Shown here: positions 27,562 through 37,646 of the stretch, piece after piece
Layout of the letters: each line of letters starts with the position of its first letter
How positions within the stretch are numbered: the first letter of the stretch is position 1
Origin: Flavobacterium aquiphilum
GTDB lineage: Bacteria; Bacteroidota; Bacteroidia; Flavobacteriales; Flavobacteriaceae
DNA: 64,000 nucleotides
Direction: 5' to 3'
NCBI RefSeq assembly: GCF_027111335.1
Contig: NZ_CP114288.1
Span: 4,650,001-4,714,000 of the forward strand
Notes under the pieces: generated by a model
What the model was told of the DNA's origin: nothing
Databases searched by the model: none
The model's input: only the letters and a program-made list of their open reading frames with translations
Program-made: the position numbers and the translations under genes

Positions 27562-27617
27562 CAAAAATAGCCCTTGAATTAAAAAACGGAATGGACTAAT
27601 TCATCAAAAACATGGAT
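27562..27617 (-). promoter_or_regulatory. promoter and HTCS-type direct-repeat operator before inositol oxygenase
   Basis: On the - strand the -7 element TATTTTTG (27562-27569) is followed upstream by two boxes, seen on the + strand as ATGGAC (27591-27596) and ATGGAT (27612-27617), 21 bases apart. The gap from -7 element to first box is 21. The same arrangement precedes susC and GH89. Confidence 0.65.
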
Positions 27618-27713
27618 AGATTTTAATTTAGATAAATGATTTTCAAAGTTTTAAAAATTTAGATGTTTTATCCATAAAAAGTATCATAAATATCTATTGT
27701 TCCGACTAAAATG

Positions 27714-27748
27714 AAAATGCGTAAAGTCAAAAGACATTTACGCATTTT
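27714..27748 (-). terminator. hairpin after the hybrid regulator gene
   Basis: AAAATGCGTAAAGTC (27714-27728) pairs with GACATTTACGCATTTT (27733-27748), apart from one bulged A, loop AAAA. T-rich sequence follows on both strands. It separates the regulator from the inositol oxygenase promoter; the rest of 27537-27900 includes a dispersed ACCACAAATTGCACAAATT-type repeat near 27817. Confidence 0.65.
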
Positions 27749-27900
27749 TTAAAATTCCTTCGAAACATTATGTAATTCTATCGAATCAAATGAAATTAAA
27801 GCTTCTATTTTTTACCACAAATTGCACAAATTTTCACAAATTAATTTGCGCTATGATTTCAATTTGTAACTTATAAATAATAACTAATCTTTATAAAAAA

Positions 27901-30900
27901 TCACCCTCCAATTAACTTACTTGGTGGAAAACCAAACTGCTTTTTAAAACATCTGCTAAAATATAATGGATCATTAAAACCGACTAATTCGGTTACTTCA
28001 GAAACATTATATCTTTTGGATTTGAGAAGTTCGGCCGCTTTTTTCAAACGGATGGTCCTGATAAATTCGTTAGGAGCCAAATCGGTAAGCTCCTTAATTT
28101 TTCGATATAATTTTGAAGAGCTTACTCCTAATTTGTCACACAAAAATTCTGTGGACAACTCCAATTCACTTATATTGTCATTTATCAAACCGGTAACTTT
28201 TGTCATAAACTCTTCATCAATTGGAGAATGTGTAAGCAAACCAACTTTACTTTCAACTTCGCCTGAGAATTTTGCTTTTAGCTCTAATCTTGATTTAATA
28301 ATATTTTCAATAACGGTTTTTAGCAACGAAGGCTCAAATGGTTTTACGATATAACTATCAGCACCAATACCGTAACCTCTTACCTTATCATCATTTTCAG
28401 AAAGTGCGGTCAATAAAATGACCGGAATATGACTAATAAACTCATCCTTTTTTAGTTGTTCACAAAATTCGAGCCCGTCCATGACTGGCATCATAACATC
28501 GGCAACACAAAGGATTGGCTTAATTTGTCTGCAAATCTTTAGTCCCTCCTCTCCATTTTCGGCATCATAAACTTTGTAATAATCGGATAGATAATCAACT
28601 AAATATTTTCTGAGTTCAACATTATCTTCAACAACTAATATCTTCTGTTTTACCTCGGTATTTTGAATTATTTTCTTCACCGTTTTTTCAGGAACGGGCA
28701 TACTTTGATTGTCATTTTTCAAAACATACTCAAATACTTCTTTCTCGTTATAAAATTCGCGGGCTATCGGTAATTCAACTGTAAATACACTTCCTTCACC
28801 CACGGTACTTTGTAATTTAATTGTTCCTTTATGGAGACTTACCAATGATTTTACCAATGACAAGCCAATCCCGGATCCCGTATTTTGATGTGTTTTATTG
28901 GTGCTTACCTGATAAAAACGTTTGAAAATTTTCTCCTGGCTTTTTACAGGAATCCCAACCCCATTGTCACTTACTTCAAAAACTAACAATCCCTCATCGC
29001 CATCTTTCAGCCTAATAAACAAATCTACATTCCCGTGATTATTTGTAAATTTTAAGGCATTGGACAACAGATTGTATAGGATCTTATCGTATTTATCGTT
29101 ATCTATCCAGCCAACTATATTTTCGTTTTCGGTAATAAAATTTAAAGTGATGTTTTTATTGAAAGCCAATTCTTTAAACGATTCAAAAATATTTTTAGAA
29201 TAGGCAATAATATCAGTTTTTGAAACTTTAAGTTTTAATTCTCCAGCCTGTGCTTTTCTAAAATCCAAAACCTGATTTACCAGATTCAGCATTCTGCTCG
29301 CGTTTTGATGAATCAAATTATACCTGCTTTTTTGGTATTCGCTTGCATTTCCTTCCTCCATTAATTGTTTGGCAGGACCAAGAATCAGGGTCAACGGAGT
29401 TCTTAACTCATGTGAGATATTGGTAAAAAAACGAAGCTTTTCATTATTCAGTTTAATGTCTTGCTCGCGTTTAATTTTTTCAGTTAATAATTCCTGTTTT
29501 AATAGAATGCGGTTTTTAATCTCTTTTCGAACAAAATAAAAAATAACACCAAGCAAAATAAGGAATAAAAACAATGCAAAAGGAGTAAGCCAAAAAGGCG
29601 GCAAAATTTCTATTTCATAAGAAACCACCTTGCTCCAACGTCCATCACTATTACTGGATCTTATTTTAAAAACATATTTCCCCGGATAAAGGTTGGTATA
29701 TTGAACCGTTCTTGAATTACTATTGGTCGTAATCCATTCTTTATCAAAACCTTCGAGCATGTATTCAAATTTGTTCAGCTTTTCGTTTGTAAAAGACGGA
29801 GTCGAAAACTGAAGCGAAAAATCCCTGTTTTTATAACTAAGCTCAACCTTTTTACTGTAATTCAAATCAGACAGAAAAGGCACTTGTCCGTTAATTTCAG
29901 TCCCTGGAACAACCTCTTCATTTTGAATTTTAAATTCCGTTATAACAGGCATTGGAGACCATTTGTTATTTATGATTTTATCCAAAGAAAAATAAATAAT
30001 ACCATTTTTACTCCCCAAATAAATGTTTGAACTATTCAGGTTAAAAAAACTACTGGAGCTAAAAACGTCCAGTCTATTTCCACTTTTTACATGATAGACA
30101 TTTACATCTTTCAGATTAGCATTAAGTCTTGCTACCGTGTTGTTATTAATGTTTAGCCACAAATTCCCCTTCTTGTCCGAAAGCATATCTGTAATCCAGT
30201 TTCCGGAAAGTTCCTTTGGATTTGTAACTGGTTTAAAATTATCTTTTGAGTGATCATATAGACATAAACCTAAACGTGTCGAAGCCCAAATCCTTTCTTT
30301 GGAATCAACCAAAATATCACTAATATTATCATCGTGTGGTATCCCTTTCTCCTGTGCATAAAGTGATTTATATATTTTGACTTGGCCAGATTTAGTATTG
30401 TATTTTGCCACACCGGTTTCTGTTGCAAACCAAACATTATTGGCGTTATCCTTTTCTATTGCATTGATTTGATAGCCGGGAAGCAATTTACCCGTCGTTG
30501 ATTGTACTTGCAACGTATTGGTATTTAAAATAATCGCCCCTTCACCAAAAGAACCTATCATAAGAGCCTGATCGCTAATTTTGCTGAACGCGAATACAGG
30601 AGTTATACCAAATCCTAAAGTAACTTCTTTTGAACTATTGGTCGCATAATTATAAATCAGCACATTTCCATTCCAAAGACCACAGTAAAATATTTTTCCG
30701 TCCTCAGAATAAATACTTGCCATGTCTTTCTTCGGATTATATAAGGGAGCAAAACCTTTAGCATTGGAAATAAAAAGCCCATTGTGTCTTGTCTCGACGA
30801 TTAATTTATTGTCATACGTTTTAGAAAAACCACGAATGCGGGGCGCTTGGTTTCCAATAAAATGTGATATGTCTTTATTGAGAACAAACTGGTTTTCGTA

Positions 30901-31941
30901 AGGATCGTATTTGTCTAATCCGTCCTCGGTTCCAATCCACAATACGCCCGAAGCATCAAAATACAATGCCGAAACTAAATTGTCAACTATAGAAGTATCG
31001 TCAGATAATACCGAATAATACCATTTGTAATTGCCTTTTTGTATGTCTTCCAATTGATTGCAAACCAATAAGCCTCCAAGTGTACCCACCCAGTATTTCC
31101 CGTCTGGTGCCTGTGCAACGGACAAGAAATAAGGCCCCAAATTGTTTCTGATTTCCTTGTCTTCGATATAGAGATTTACAAATTTATTGGCTGTTTTATC
31201 TAATTTGTAAAGTCCTTCACGGGTTCCAATAAAAATATCCAGTTTCGCGTCTTCGTAAATAAAATTAATGTAAGGGTTTTTACTGTTTGAATTAGGAACA
31301 GTCAAGCCATAATTATTGATACGAACAATCTCGCCTTTATTGTCCAAAGTGATTTTTGCAACCGATCCTTTTTCATAACTACCAACCCAAATTCCGCCAT
31401 TTTTATCTTCAAAAATTTCATTTACATATTCAAAACCGGGAATAGAAACCTTTTCAAATCGGTTTTCATTTTGAAAAAACATAAAAACCCCTTTGGTTTT
31501 GGTTCCTACCCAAATCCTTTTGAATTTATCTACATGTACTGCTCTAATTTCTTCGTCCGGTAAACTTTTTGGATCGTTTGCCTGAGGTAAAAAAGTAGTG
31601 AATTCGTTGGTATCTAATTTATATAGCGTCAAGCCCTTTCTTGTACCAATCCATAAATCATTGGATGTTTTATCAAGTTCTAGAGCCGTTATATCATCAT
31701 TATGCAATCGGTTCTCACTTGGAGAAGAACTCATGTATTTTTTGAATTGATAGCCATCAAAACGATTCAGTCCGGAGAATGTACCAAACCACAAAAAACC
31801 TTTTTTATCCTGAACAATATGGCGCACCGAATTATGAGACAAACCATTATTGTCGTTATAATGATCAAATTTTATATTCTGCGAATGAGAATAATAAAAG
31901 CTGATTAAACAAAGGAATAATATGAAGTATTTATTTCGCAT
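27901..31941 (-). CDS. hybrid two-component system sensor/regulator (HTCS)
   Basis: 1346 residues in one chain. Signal peptide (to YYSHSQ), about 14 periplasmic propeller repeats (GFLWFGTFSGLNRFDG, DLWIGTRKGLTLY, ending near residue 680), a Y_Y_Y domain (about 690-780), a membrane helix (FWLTPFALFLFLILLGVIFYFV), a histidine kinase with phospho-His in NISHELRTPLTL and an ATPase domain (NDKYDKILYNLLSNALKFT), a receiver with DVMMPVMDG, and a C-terminal AraC-type DNA-binding domain. The periplasmic part binds an oligosaccharide and the C-terminus activates the local genes. The likely targets are the box pairs at 27591, 47244 and 49906. Confidence 0.96.
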   Translation of the reverse strand: MRNKYFILFLCLISFYYSHSQNIKFDHYNDNNGLSHNSVRHIVQDKKGFLWFGTFSGLNRFDGYQFKKYMSSSPSENRLHNDDITALELDKTSNDLWIGTRKGLTLYKLDTNEFTTFLPQANDPKSLPDEEIRAVHVDKFKRIWVGTKTKGVFMFFQNENRFEKVSIPGFEYVNEIFEDKNGGIWVGSYEKGSVAKITLDNKGEIVRINNYGLTVPNSNSKNPYINFIYEDAKLDIFIGTREGLYKLDKTANKFVNLYIEDKEIRNNLGPYFLSVAQAPDGKYWVGTLGGLLVCNQLEDIQKGNYKWYYSVLSDDTSIVDNLVSALYFDASGVLWIGTEDGLDKYDPYENQFVLNKDISHFIGNQAPRIRGFSKTYDNKLIVETRHNGLFISNAKGFAPLYNPKKDMASIYSEDGKIFYCGLWNGNVLIYNYATNSSKEVTLGFGITPVFAFSKISDQALMIGSFGEGAIILNTNTLQVQSTTGKLLPGYQINAIEKDNANNVWFATETGVAKYNTKSGQVKIYKSLYAQEKGIPHDDNISDILVDSKERIWASTRLGLCLYDHSKDNFKPVTNPKELSGNWITDMLSDKKGNLWLNINNNTVARLNANLKDVNVYHVKSGNRLDVFSSSSFFNLNSSNIYLGSKNGIIYFSLDKIINNKWSPMPVITEFKIQNEEVVPGTEINGQVPFLSDLNYSKKVELSYKNRDFSLQFSTPSFTNEKLNKFEYMLEGFDKEWITTNSNSRTVQYTNLYPGKYVFKIRSSNSDGRWSKVVSYEIEILPPFWLTPFALFLFLILLGVIFYFVRKEIKNRILLKQELLTEKIKREQDIKLNNEKLRFFTNISHELRTPLTLILGPAKQLMEEGNASEYQKSRYNLIHQNASRMLNLVNQVLDFRKAQAGELKLKVSKTDIIAYSKNIFESFKELAFNKNITLNFITENENIVGWIDNDKYDKILYNLLSNALKFTNNHGNVDLFIRLKDGDEGLLVFEVSDNGVGIPVKSQEKIFKRFYQVSTNKTHQNTGSGIGLSLVKSLVSLHKGTIKLQSTVGEGSVFTVELPIAREFYNEKEVFEYVLKNDNQSMPVPEKTVKKIIQNTEVKQKILVVEDNVELRKYLVDYLSDYYKVYDAENGEEGLKICRQIKPILCVADVMMPVMDGLEFCEQLKKDEFISHIPVILLTALSENDDKVRGYGIGADSYIVKPFEPSLLKTVIENIIKSRLELKAKFSGEVESKVGLLTHSPIDEEFMTKVTGLINDNISELELSTEFLCDKLGVSSSKLYRKIKELTDLAPNEFIRTIRLKKAAELLKSKRYNVSEVTELVGFNDPLYFSRCFKKQFGFPPSKLIGG

Positions 31942-31947
31942 AAAAAG

Positions 31948-32025
31948 TTTCTGAGTTACTAAGTTACTGAGAATTTTAGATTTTTAAAAGCTTAGCGACT
32001 TAGTGGCTTAGAATCTTAGAAATTT
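31948..32025. repeat. CTTAG-rich repeat upstream of the HTCS gene
   Basis: Repeated words of the type TTACTAAGTTACTGAG and CTTAGTGGCTTAGAATCTTAG fill the gap and encode the last residues (KISKILSH) of the phosphoesterase. Similar sequence flanks the other end of that gene at 33848-33962. Confidence 0.6.
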
Positions 32026-33832
32026 TATTCGTATTCAAATTGATTTTAAAATGATTGGACGGATTTCCGTTCATGGTTTTCGATACTATTTTTGACCATA
32101 AAACCATCTTCTCATCGCTTGATTTTGCTAGCTGTTCGCAGACCAATTGATACTGTTTTAATCGGTTATTACCTATTTCAGGAATGGCCAATTCATCAGC
32201 ATTTTTTAGCCTGTAAAAATCGAAAATCATATCCGAACCTGTCCATGATTCGAAATCGTTAAGTGTAAGGTTGTTTATTTTCAATTGTTTTTCAATTCCC
32301 GCGGTGTTTTTATTGATTTCTAATAAATCCTTGCCTGAAAGTTTTACTATTGATGCTAAAAAATCTGCCGGGAAATCTTCGGGCAAAAAACGAAGTCGGA
32401 CTAATTCTTTCAAATGCCATCGCGTAAAATCTTCATAATCTTTGGCTTTCAGAATGTCTTTATTCCAAATCGTCGGACTTTTTATTTCCTGCAAATGAGC
32501 ATATTCTTCATTGTAAAAAGGGAATAAACTATTGAACTTTGGAACCGAACGAACCACTACCGTTTCAACCTCAAGATCAGAATTAGATTTTATAGTCAGT
32601 ATTTTATACCCTGGCATATATCCAGCTATAGAAGGTGCCTGGATATTAAACAAAGTGTTGCCTTTGGGGCTTATGTACACGCCTGTGTCGTTAATGTGCA
32701 TGTGTCCGCCAAAATGAACCTGAATTCCCGCATCCGCAAATAATTGAGCTACTTCTTCACTGGGAACTCTTGGCATTTGCATTTTATCAGAGCCAAAAAG
32801 TTGCTTTATTTCTGGCGTTGCATTATCATTAAAATCGACCATTGGATAATGACTGAAAGCAATCAGGATTTTTCCATTTTTTTTGGCTTCCGCCGAAACC
32901 TTTTTTACCCAATCTATTAAATGTCTTTTATAAATAATTACATTGTTGTAGCCAGTCGTGGCATTCGAAAAATCATTCGGATTATTAGGCAAACCGGACA
33001 ACTTTTGATTCGGGACATAAGCATTGCCGTCTATTGCCAAAAGCCAAACTCCTTTGATTGGTTCGACCAAATAACTTGCATCGGGAAGGAATAAATTAGT
33101 GTCTTTAACTGCGTAAATTCTTTTTTCTAAAGCGGATTCTTTTAATGCTTTGTCAAAATTATAGTCTTGATATTTATAAGTCGAAAAAGGAGTTTCCCAA
33201 TACAAATATTCTTTTTTTGGATAAAAGCCAAAAGCAGCCATTTCGTCCAAAGTCTCTTTGTAACCTCCGTCTTTAATATCGGAAGTGATAATGGGTTCTA
33301 ATTGATTTTCCTGTTTTTTTAAGATGTCTTTAGAACTACTTATGATTTGTTCTTTACCATCTTTGCTTAAAAAATCGGTTTTTGCGGCATCTTGAGCGAA
33401 AGGTTTTACCGCGTCATGATTTCCTGTAGTTACGAAAAATGACATTCCGTATTTTTTGGAATACTCGTCCAGTATTTTTCTCAAACCCCTCACATGAATA
33501 GGTTGCCCGTCATCGCTAAAATCACCTGGAAGTGCAACTTGTTTGATACCTCTTTTCGCAATATCATTTAATGCTGCTAAAAAGGCAAAATAATTTTCAT
33601 TAAAAATTCTGGTAGAACGCAATTGCGACCCCATGGTTCGAATATTGGCATATTCACCCGTTATCGGATTCTTGATTCCGTGGTAATCATTGTCTTGAAA
33701 TTTTCCAAAAATGTCATTCAAATGGACATCAGCAATAAAAGCAATTTTTACAGGTGTCTTTTTTTCAATCTGCTGTGATTTGCAAACATTGAAAGAAAAC
33801 AATAACAGTAATAAACCTGATATTCTTAACAT
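32000..33832 (-). CDS. secreted metallophosphoesterase
   Basis: 610 residues from ATG 33832 (MLRISGLLLLLFSFNVCKSQ, signal peptide with possible lipobox Cys); an earlier in-frame ATG at 33871 is within repeat DNA. Five calcineurin-like motifs are seen: IADVHLND, LPGDFSDDG, TTGNHDAV, AFSHYPM and FGGHMHIND. The C-terminal ~150 residues are helical and specific to this subgroup. It hydrolyses a phosphomono- or diester outside the cytoplasm. In a locus with inositol oxygenase it could free inositol from inositol phosphate or phosphoinositol glycan; that is inference. Its C-terminal residues are encoded by CTTAG-type repeat DNA. Confidence 0.88.
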   Translation of the reverse strand: MLRISGLLLLLFSFNVCKSQQIEKKTPVKIAFIADVHLNDIFGKFQDNDYHGIKNPITGEYANIRTMGSQLRSTRIFNENYFAFLAALNDIAKRGIKQVALPGDFSDDGQPIHVRGLRKILDEYSKKYGMSFFVTTGNHDAVKPFAQDAAKTDFLSKDGKEQIISSSKDILKKQENQLEPIITSDIKDGGYKETLDEMAAFGFYPKKEYLYWETPFSTYKYQDYNFDKALKESALEKRIYAVKDTNLFLPDASYLVEPIKGVWLLAIDGNAYVPNQKLSGLPNNPNDFSNATTGYNNVIIYKRHLIDWVKKVSAEAKKNGKILIAFSHYPMVDFNDNATPEIKQLFGSDKMQMPRVPSEEVAQLFADAGIQVHFGGHMHINDTGVYISPKGNTLFNIQAPSIAGYMPGYKILTIKSNSDLEVETVVVRSVPKFNSLFPFYNEEYAHLQEIKSPTIWNKDILKAKDYEDFTRWHLKELVRLRFLPEDFPADFLASIVKLSGKDLLEINKNTAGIEKQLKINNLTLNDFESWTGSDMIFDFYRLKNADELAIPEIGNNRLKQYQLVCEQLAKSSDEKMVLWSKIVSKTMNGNPSNHFKINLNTNKISKILSH

Positions 33833-33847
33833 ATAACTTTCTTTTTT

Positions 33848-33962
33848 TAAAGATTCTAAGACTCTAAGCAACTAAGTTTCTAAAAATCTAATTACTTCAA
33901 TATGGATAAAACATTCGATTTTAAAGATAACAAATCTCAGAAACTTAGAATCTCAGAACCTT
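33848..33962. repeat. CTAAG-rich repeat upstream of the phosphoesterase gene
   Basis: GATTCTAAGACTCTAAGCAACTAAG near 33851 and CTCAGAAACTTAGAATCTCAG near 33935 are of the same type as at 31948-32025. They separate this gene from the DUF4861-like gene. Confidence 0.5.
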
Positions 33963-34026
33963 TTTAACCCTTTAGGTATAATTATTTGTAACACAAAATA
34001 GCTACACCCATTGGGCGAAAGCTACA

Positions 34027-34878
34027 TTATTTTTTTATAAAAGCTTCTAATTTATCCAAAGTATTTAATTCTTGTTCTTTGGCACTAGAAGAAATAATTC
34101 TTGTTGTTAAATAAGTACTTGGTTTTGAAATCAACAAATATTGAGTTCCGTCATCTGTGTTTTTCACATAATCTTTCGGATCATACATAATCGCCGCACC
34201 AACTGGTATAATTTCAGCAGCTACGTCTTCAGGATGTTTTCCCCAAACAGCGATATAATTTGCTCCTTTTTTAGTTTCGAAATCTTTGAAATAATTGATT
34301 CCGGTAACAAATTGTACTTTTTCTCCTGTCAAGCTAAAAGCTTCAACTTTGGCATCTCTCCTATCTGAATAAACAGTAACACGAACTTTAATATCTACTT
34401 TTTTCCCTTTATAAGGAACTCCTTTCGAAATCATTTCCATAAAAGAAGTCGTATCTGTTTTCCCTACATGAGCCAAACGATTAGTCACTGGGTTCAACGG
34501 AACTACTTTTTCTCCGTCCCAAAGGCGAATTCCTCCTAAACCTACTGTATTTCCAACTTTATAATAATCAGCACCCCAACCTTGTTTTTGTTGTTCCGGA
34601 GTTGGATACCAATGCGCCTCTTTCAATTCCAAACCAGCCTTTGCTTTATTATAAACATCGATAGCTGCTTTTTCGCTAAAATAAATTCTCAATGCCATCC
34701 ATTGATTTTCGACTGCAGGCCCATGATGTCCAATTGTCGAGTACAAATCACCTGATTCTGAGCCTATGTCAGTCAGATAACTTATTTTTTCGGCTTTCAT
34801 ATACAAACTTGCGTCTGTTTTATTTTGTCCAAAACAAGTACAACCAAACAGCAAAGCAGCTAAAAATGATAATTTCAT
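34027..34878 (-). CDS. DUF4861-like secreted protein
   Basis: 283 residues with a short signal (MKLSFLAALLFGCTCFGQ). Motifs such as ESGDLYSTIGHHGPAVENQWMALRIYF, GWGADYYKVGNTVGLGGIRLWDG and SDRRDAKVEAFSL recall DUF4861 proteins found in Bacteroidota carbohydrate loci, but this one is shorter than those I remember (nearer 380), so it may be a short member. Beta-rich, with no catalytic residues I can name. It lies between the candidate lyase and the phosphoesterase gene. Confidence 0.6.
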   Translation of the reverse strand: MKLSFLAALLFGCTCFGQNKTDASLYMKAEKISYLTDIGSESGDLYSTIGHHGPAVENQWMALRIYFSEKAAIDVYNKAKAGLELKEAHWYPTPEQQKQGWGADYYKVGNTVGLGGIRLWDGEKVVPLNPVTNRLAHVGKTDTTSFMEMISKGVPYKGKKVDIKVRVTVYSDRRDAKVEAFSLTGEKVQFVTGINYFKDFETKKGANYIAVWGKHPEDVAAEIIPVGAAIMYDPKDYVKNTDDGTQYLLISKPSTYLTTRIISSSAKEQELNTLDKLEAFIKK

Positions 34879-34960
34879 GATTTCAATTATTTATAAATTA
34901 AACTTAATTCCGTAAAATTAAAATAACTGTACATAATACACGAATAATTACGCGATATAA

Positions 34961-36757
34961 TTACGAAATTGTCATTTTATGTCTAAATGGTGTAAATCCA
35001 GTGATATAAACATGCTCACCACTGGTACGCAAAGTCCCTTGATGGTAAGTATATTCCTCGCTATCCAAATTATCAACGTTTAAATGCTCGCACTTTCCAG
35101 GACCAAATTGTATGCTTTCAGCTCCTGCAGAAACCTGTCCTATTCCTGATTTCAGGAAATAGTTCTTTTTATCATCCGCTGTCGCTCCTGTAATATTGCT
35201 TCCTTCTTTGAAACACATTTCGATTGTTACCTCTACATTTGGGGGGCCATCTACTTTAAAATCGATATCCAAAGCTCCATTATTCTCCACAACTTCAATC
35301 ACCGTAATTTGTTTTTTGACATTGCTTATTGTGCGGGATTCAAAGTCCATTTTATTCCAAAATCTTCCATCTGGTGAAGGTGACAATTTATAATCTCCAT
35401 CAGCTTTGCGAAACTCAGCTGCAAGAGGTTGGTAATAATCCCCTTCTTTTGTTTCTTTCAAAATGTACTTATTCCCTTCTTTCACGATTCCGTCACTACT
35501 GAAATATCCCATTCTAAAAAACGAAGTAGAAAGGCGCATATATTTTAATACTGAATCTCCTTTTCGATACATCAAAAAATTAGGATTGGAAGATCGTCCC
35601 GAAACAATTTGCAGGGGTTTATCATTGCCTCCAAATAAAGTTATAGAAGCTTTTCCCCGTCTGATTCTCGCCAAATTTGAAAATGCAAAGAACTTTTCAA
35701 AATCGTTAGCAACCTTTCCTTCAACAGGAATCTCTTTTCGAAGCTCTTCATTTTCCATAAAAAAGCATAATGAATCCGGTAAAATGTCAGTCGTAAATTC
35801 CGGCAGGCCTTCAATAAGACTAACCATATAAGCATACATTGGATTCTTGGTACGAATCGCCATATAACGGTACTGCAAATAGAATTTATTCACTTTTATG
35901 TTCATGAATTGATCCTGTCTTTTCGAATCAACAGTAACCAAATCGCCATTTGGTTCGGTATAATAAAAATAGGTCGTCAAATTTTTATTTACAATATCCA
36001 ACAATTGAGGTCTGTTCAAAAGTTGGGACATTGTAATTAATGCCTTGTCAATAACCGCAGAATATATCCCGCTTCGTTCCGAATAATGCCCGTCATCGTT
36101 CATATAAATTCCTTCGGCAAGCCACTGGTCAATTCTTTGAACATATCTTGGATCTGGAAACAGCGAATTTATATTTGCCAAAGCGGCACTAATAACCCAT
36201 CTGTGATTTGGAGTATGAACGCCTCCGGTTATCATTGCTTCGCCCGCATTCAAAATAAACTTTTTCAATTTATCTCTTAACTCGGCTAAATCTTTTTGTT
36301 TATCCAAATTTAAAACAACCAAGGCCGGGCAAATATATTCCAAAACAAAAGCAGTATCGGGCGGTGATTGTCGGTTTCCGCCAGCGTCCAAAGTTCCGTC
36401 ACTATACTGTTCTCTCAACATAACATCTATAGCTTCATTCAGTTTATCCGCTACAGGTTTTGACTTATAAAATTCCGATTTTGAATTGGAGATCGAGGCT
36501 GACATCACAGTTATCGCATTCGCTAAAGGGCGAAAATTACTGATTCTGATTCCCGGTTCGGTCAACGGTTTACTCAATATCGTTTTTACTTTTCCATCAT
36601 TACTCAAAATGAGCTTCTTCATTAGCTGAATATCTTCTTTTCCAGCATTATTGTTTGAAATAAAATCATTTGCAAAAGCTAAATCACTTACTAAAGCTCC
36701 TGCCAATGTTAGACCGCTAAGTCTAAGAAATTCCCCTCGGCTCATTTGATTCATCAT
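34961..36757 (-). CDS. (alpha/alpha)-toroid protein, candidate polysaccharide lyase
   Basis: 598 residues. The start MMNQMSRGEFLRLSGLTLAGALV is a Tat-like or Sec signal with one Arg. The N-terminal ~330 residues are helical with NHRWVISAALANINSLF and DGHYSERSGIYSAVIDKAL, which recall the Asn/His and Tyr/Arg blocks of heparinase or chondroitin-lyase toroids. The C-terminal half (from about 350) is beta-sandwich. This architecture fits PL8/PL12-like lyases, but the subfamily is not recognised and catalytic roles are inferred. Lyase activity on a uronic acid-containing glycan would fit GlcA-inositol or pectin. Confidence 0.6.
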   Translation of the reverse strand: MMNQMSRGEFLRLSGLTLAGALVSDLAFANDFISNNNAGKEDIQLMKKLILSNDGKVKTILSKPLTEPGIRISNFRPLANAITVMSASISNSKSEFYKSKPVADKLNEAIDVMLREQYSDGTLDAGGNRQSPPDTAFVLEYICPALVVLNLDKQKDLAELRDKLKKFILNAGEAMITGGVHTPNHRWVISAALANINSLFPDPRYVQRIDQWLAEGIYMNDDGHYSERSGIYSAVIDKALITMSQLLNRPQLLDIVNKNLTTYFYYTEPNGDLVTVDSKRQDQFMNIKVNKFYLQYRYMAIRTKNPMYAYMVSLIEGLPEFTTDILPDSLCFFMENEELRKEIPVEGKVANDFEKFFAFSNLARIRRGKASITLFGGNDKPLQIVSGRSSNPNFLMYRKGDSVLKYMRLSTSFFRMGYFSSDGIVKEGNKYILKETKEGDYYQPLAAEFRKADGDYKLSPSPDGRFWNKMDFESRTISNVKKQITVIEVVENNGALDIDFKVDGPPNVEVTIEMCFKEGSNITGATADDKKNYFLKSGIGQVSAGAESIQFGPGKCEHLNVDNLDSEEYTYHQGTLRTSGEHVYITGFTPFRHKMTIS

Positions 36758-36828
36758 ACTTTTTGGTTTTGGTTAAATAAATTGGTTTAAAAAACTAGTG
36801 GTCAATTAGTTATTTTTAAGCTGATAAA

Positions 36829-37395
36829 TTACTTATCTACAATTTTTACAAGCGTAAAATTTATCCCCAAAGGGTTTTCGGTTACTTTACAGATTAAAGG
36901 GAAATCGGAGTTCTTAATAATCCACATTTCGGTTTTATCTATTTGTGCCTTCACATGAAATGCATCAACTGATTTTCCATCTACAACTACACTATTTTTC
37001 TCTTCTTTTTCGTCCAAAACATAAGTTGTATTGTTATAAACGAACTTCTTGTTTTTTACCAAATCCTGATAAGCCGATTGTGAAATCATGAAATAGGTTT
37101 CGGTAGGTTTCAAAACCAAAACATTCGAATACTCACCTTGATTGAAACTTAATGCATTTCCGTTTTTTAATGCTTTTTGGGTAATTACGATACTACTTTT
37201 TACACCTCTTGTCTCCAAATTTAACACAAGCGTATCCTTGTCCATTTTGGTCGTAAGTGTTAAAGGTCTTGTTTGTCCATGCAACTTACACACATAACTT
37301 AATTCTGTATTGTTTTTGATTGACGGAACGTAGTTTTGTGAAAATGCTATTTGACCTAAAGTGCAAAAAATGATCGCTAAAATTGTATTTTTCAT
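36829..37395 (-). CDS. secreted protein of unknown function
   Basis: 188 residues from ATG 37395 (MKNTILAIIFCTLGQIAFSQ, clear signal peptide); the ATG at 37452 would precede the signal. The mature part is predicted beta-rich (LSYVCKLHGQTRPLTLTTKMDK, VLNLETRG, VDAFHVKAQID) with alternating Lys/Asp, faintly like DUF3108-type lipocalin sheets; no catalytic motif. It lies 71 bases from the candidate lyase gene and 250 from GH92 A, so probably a locus accessory. Confidence 0.6.
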   Translation of the reverse strand: MKNTILAIIFCTLGQIAFSQNYVPSIKNNTELSYVCKLHGQTRPLTLTTKMDKDTLVLNLETRGVKSSIVITQKALKNGNALSFNQGEYSNVLVLKPTETYFMISQSAYQDLVKNKKFVYNNTTYVLDEKEEKNSVVVDGKSVDAFHVKAQIDKTEMWIIKNSDFPLICKVTENPLGINFTLVKIVDK

Positions 37396-37440
37396 CTTCT
37401 GAATATTTTTATTTTTTTTTGTAACAAAGCATCCTAACAT

Positions 37441-37620
37441 TTTTTTTACCACAAATTACACTGATTTCCACAAATTTTTAAGTCTTAACCCGCTACGCGA
37501 AATTACTTTTAACCACACAGAAACATAGATTTTTCTATGTGGTTCATCTTTTATTTTAAACGAATGAACATAACAAAATAAATCTGTAAAAATTTGTCCA
37601 ATCTGTGTTTACTTTTATTG
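37441..37620. repeat. dispersed repeat block between the small secreted protein and GH92 A
   Basis: ACCACAAATTACACTGATTT (37447) recalls 27817. ACATAGATTTTTCTATGT (37524-37541) is a hairpin inside AACCACACAG...GTGGTT and may end the GH92 transcript. Further words ATCTGTAAAAATTTGTCCAA complete a repeat-dense block with no gene. Confidence 0.55.
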
Positions 37621-37646
37621 ATTAAGCATTCGCTATAGTTAAATTT

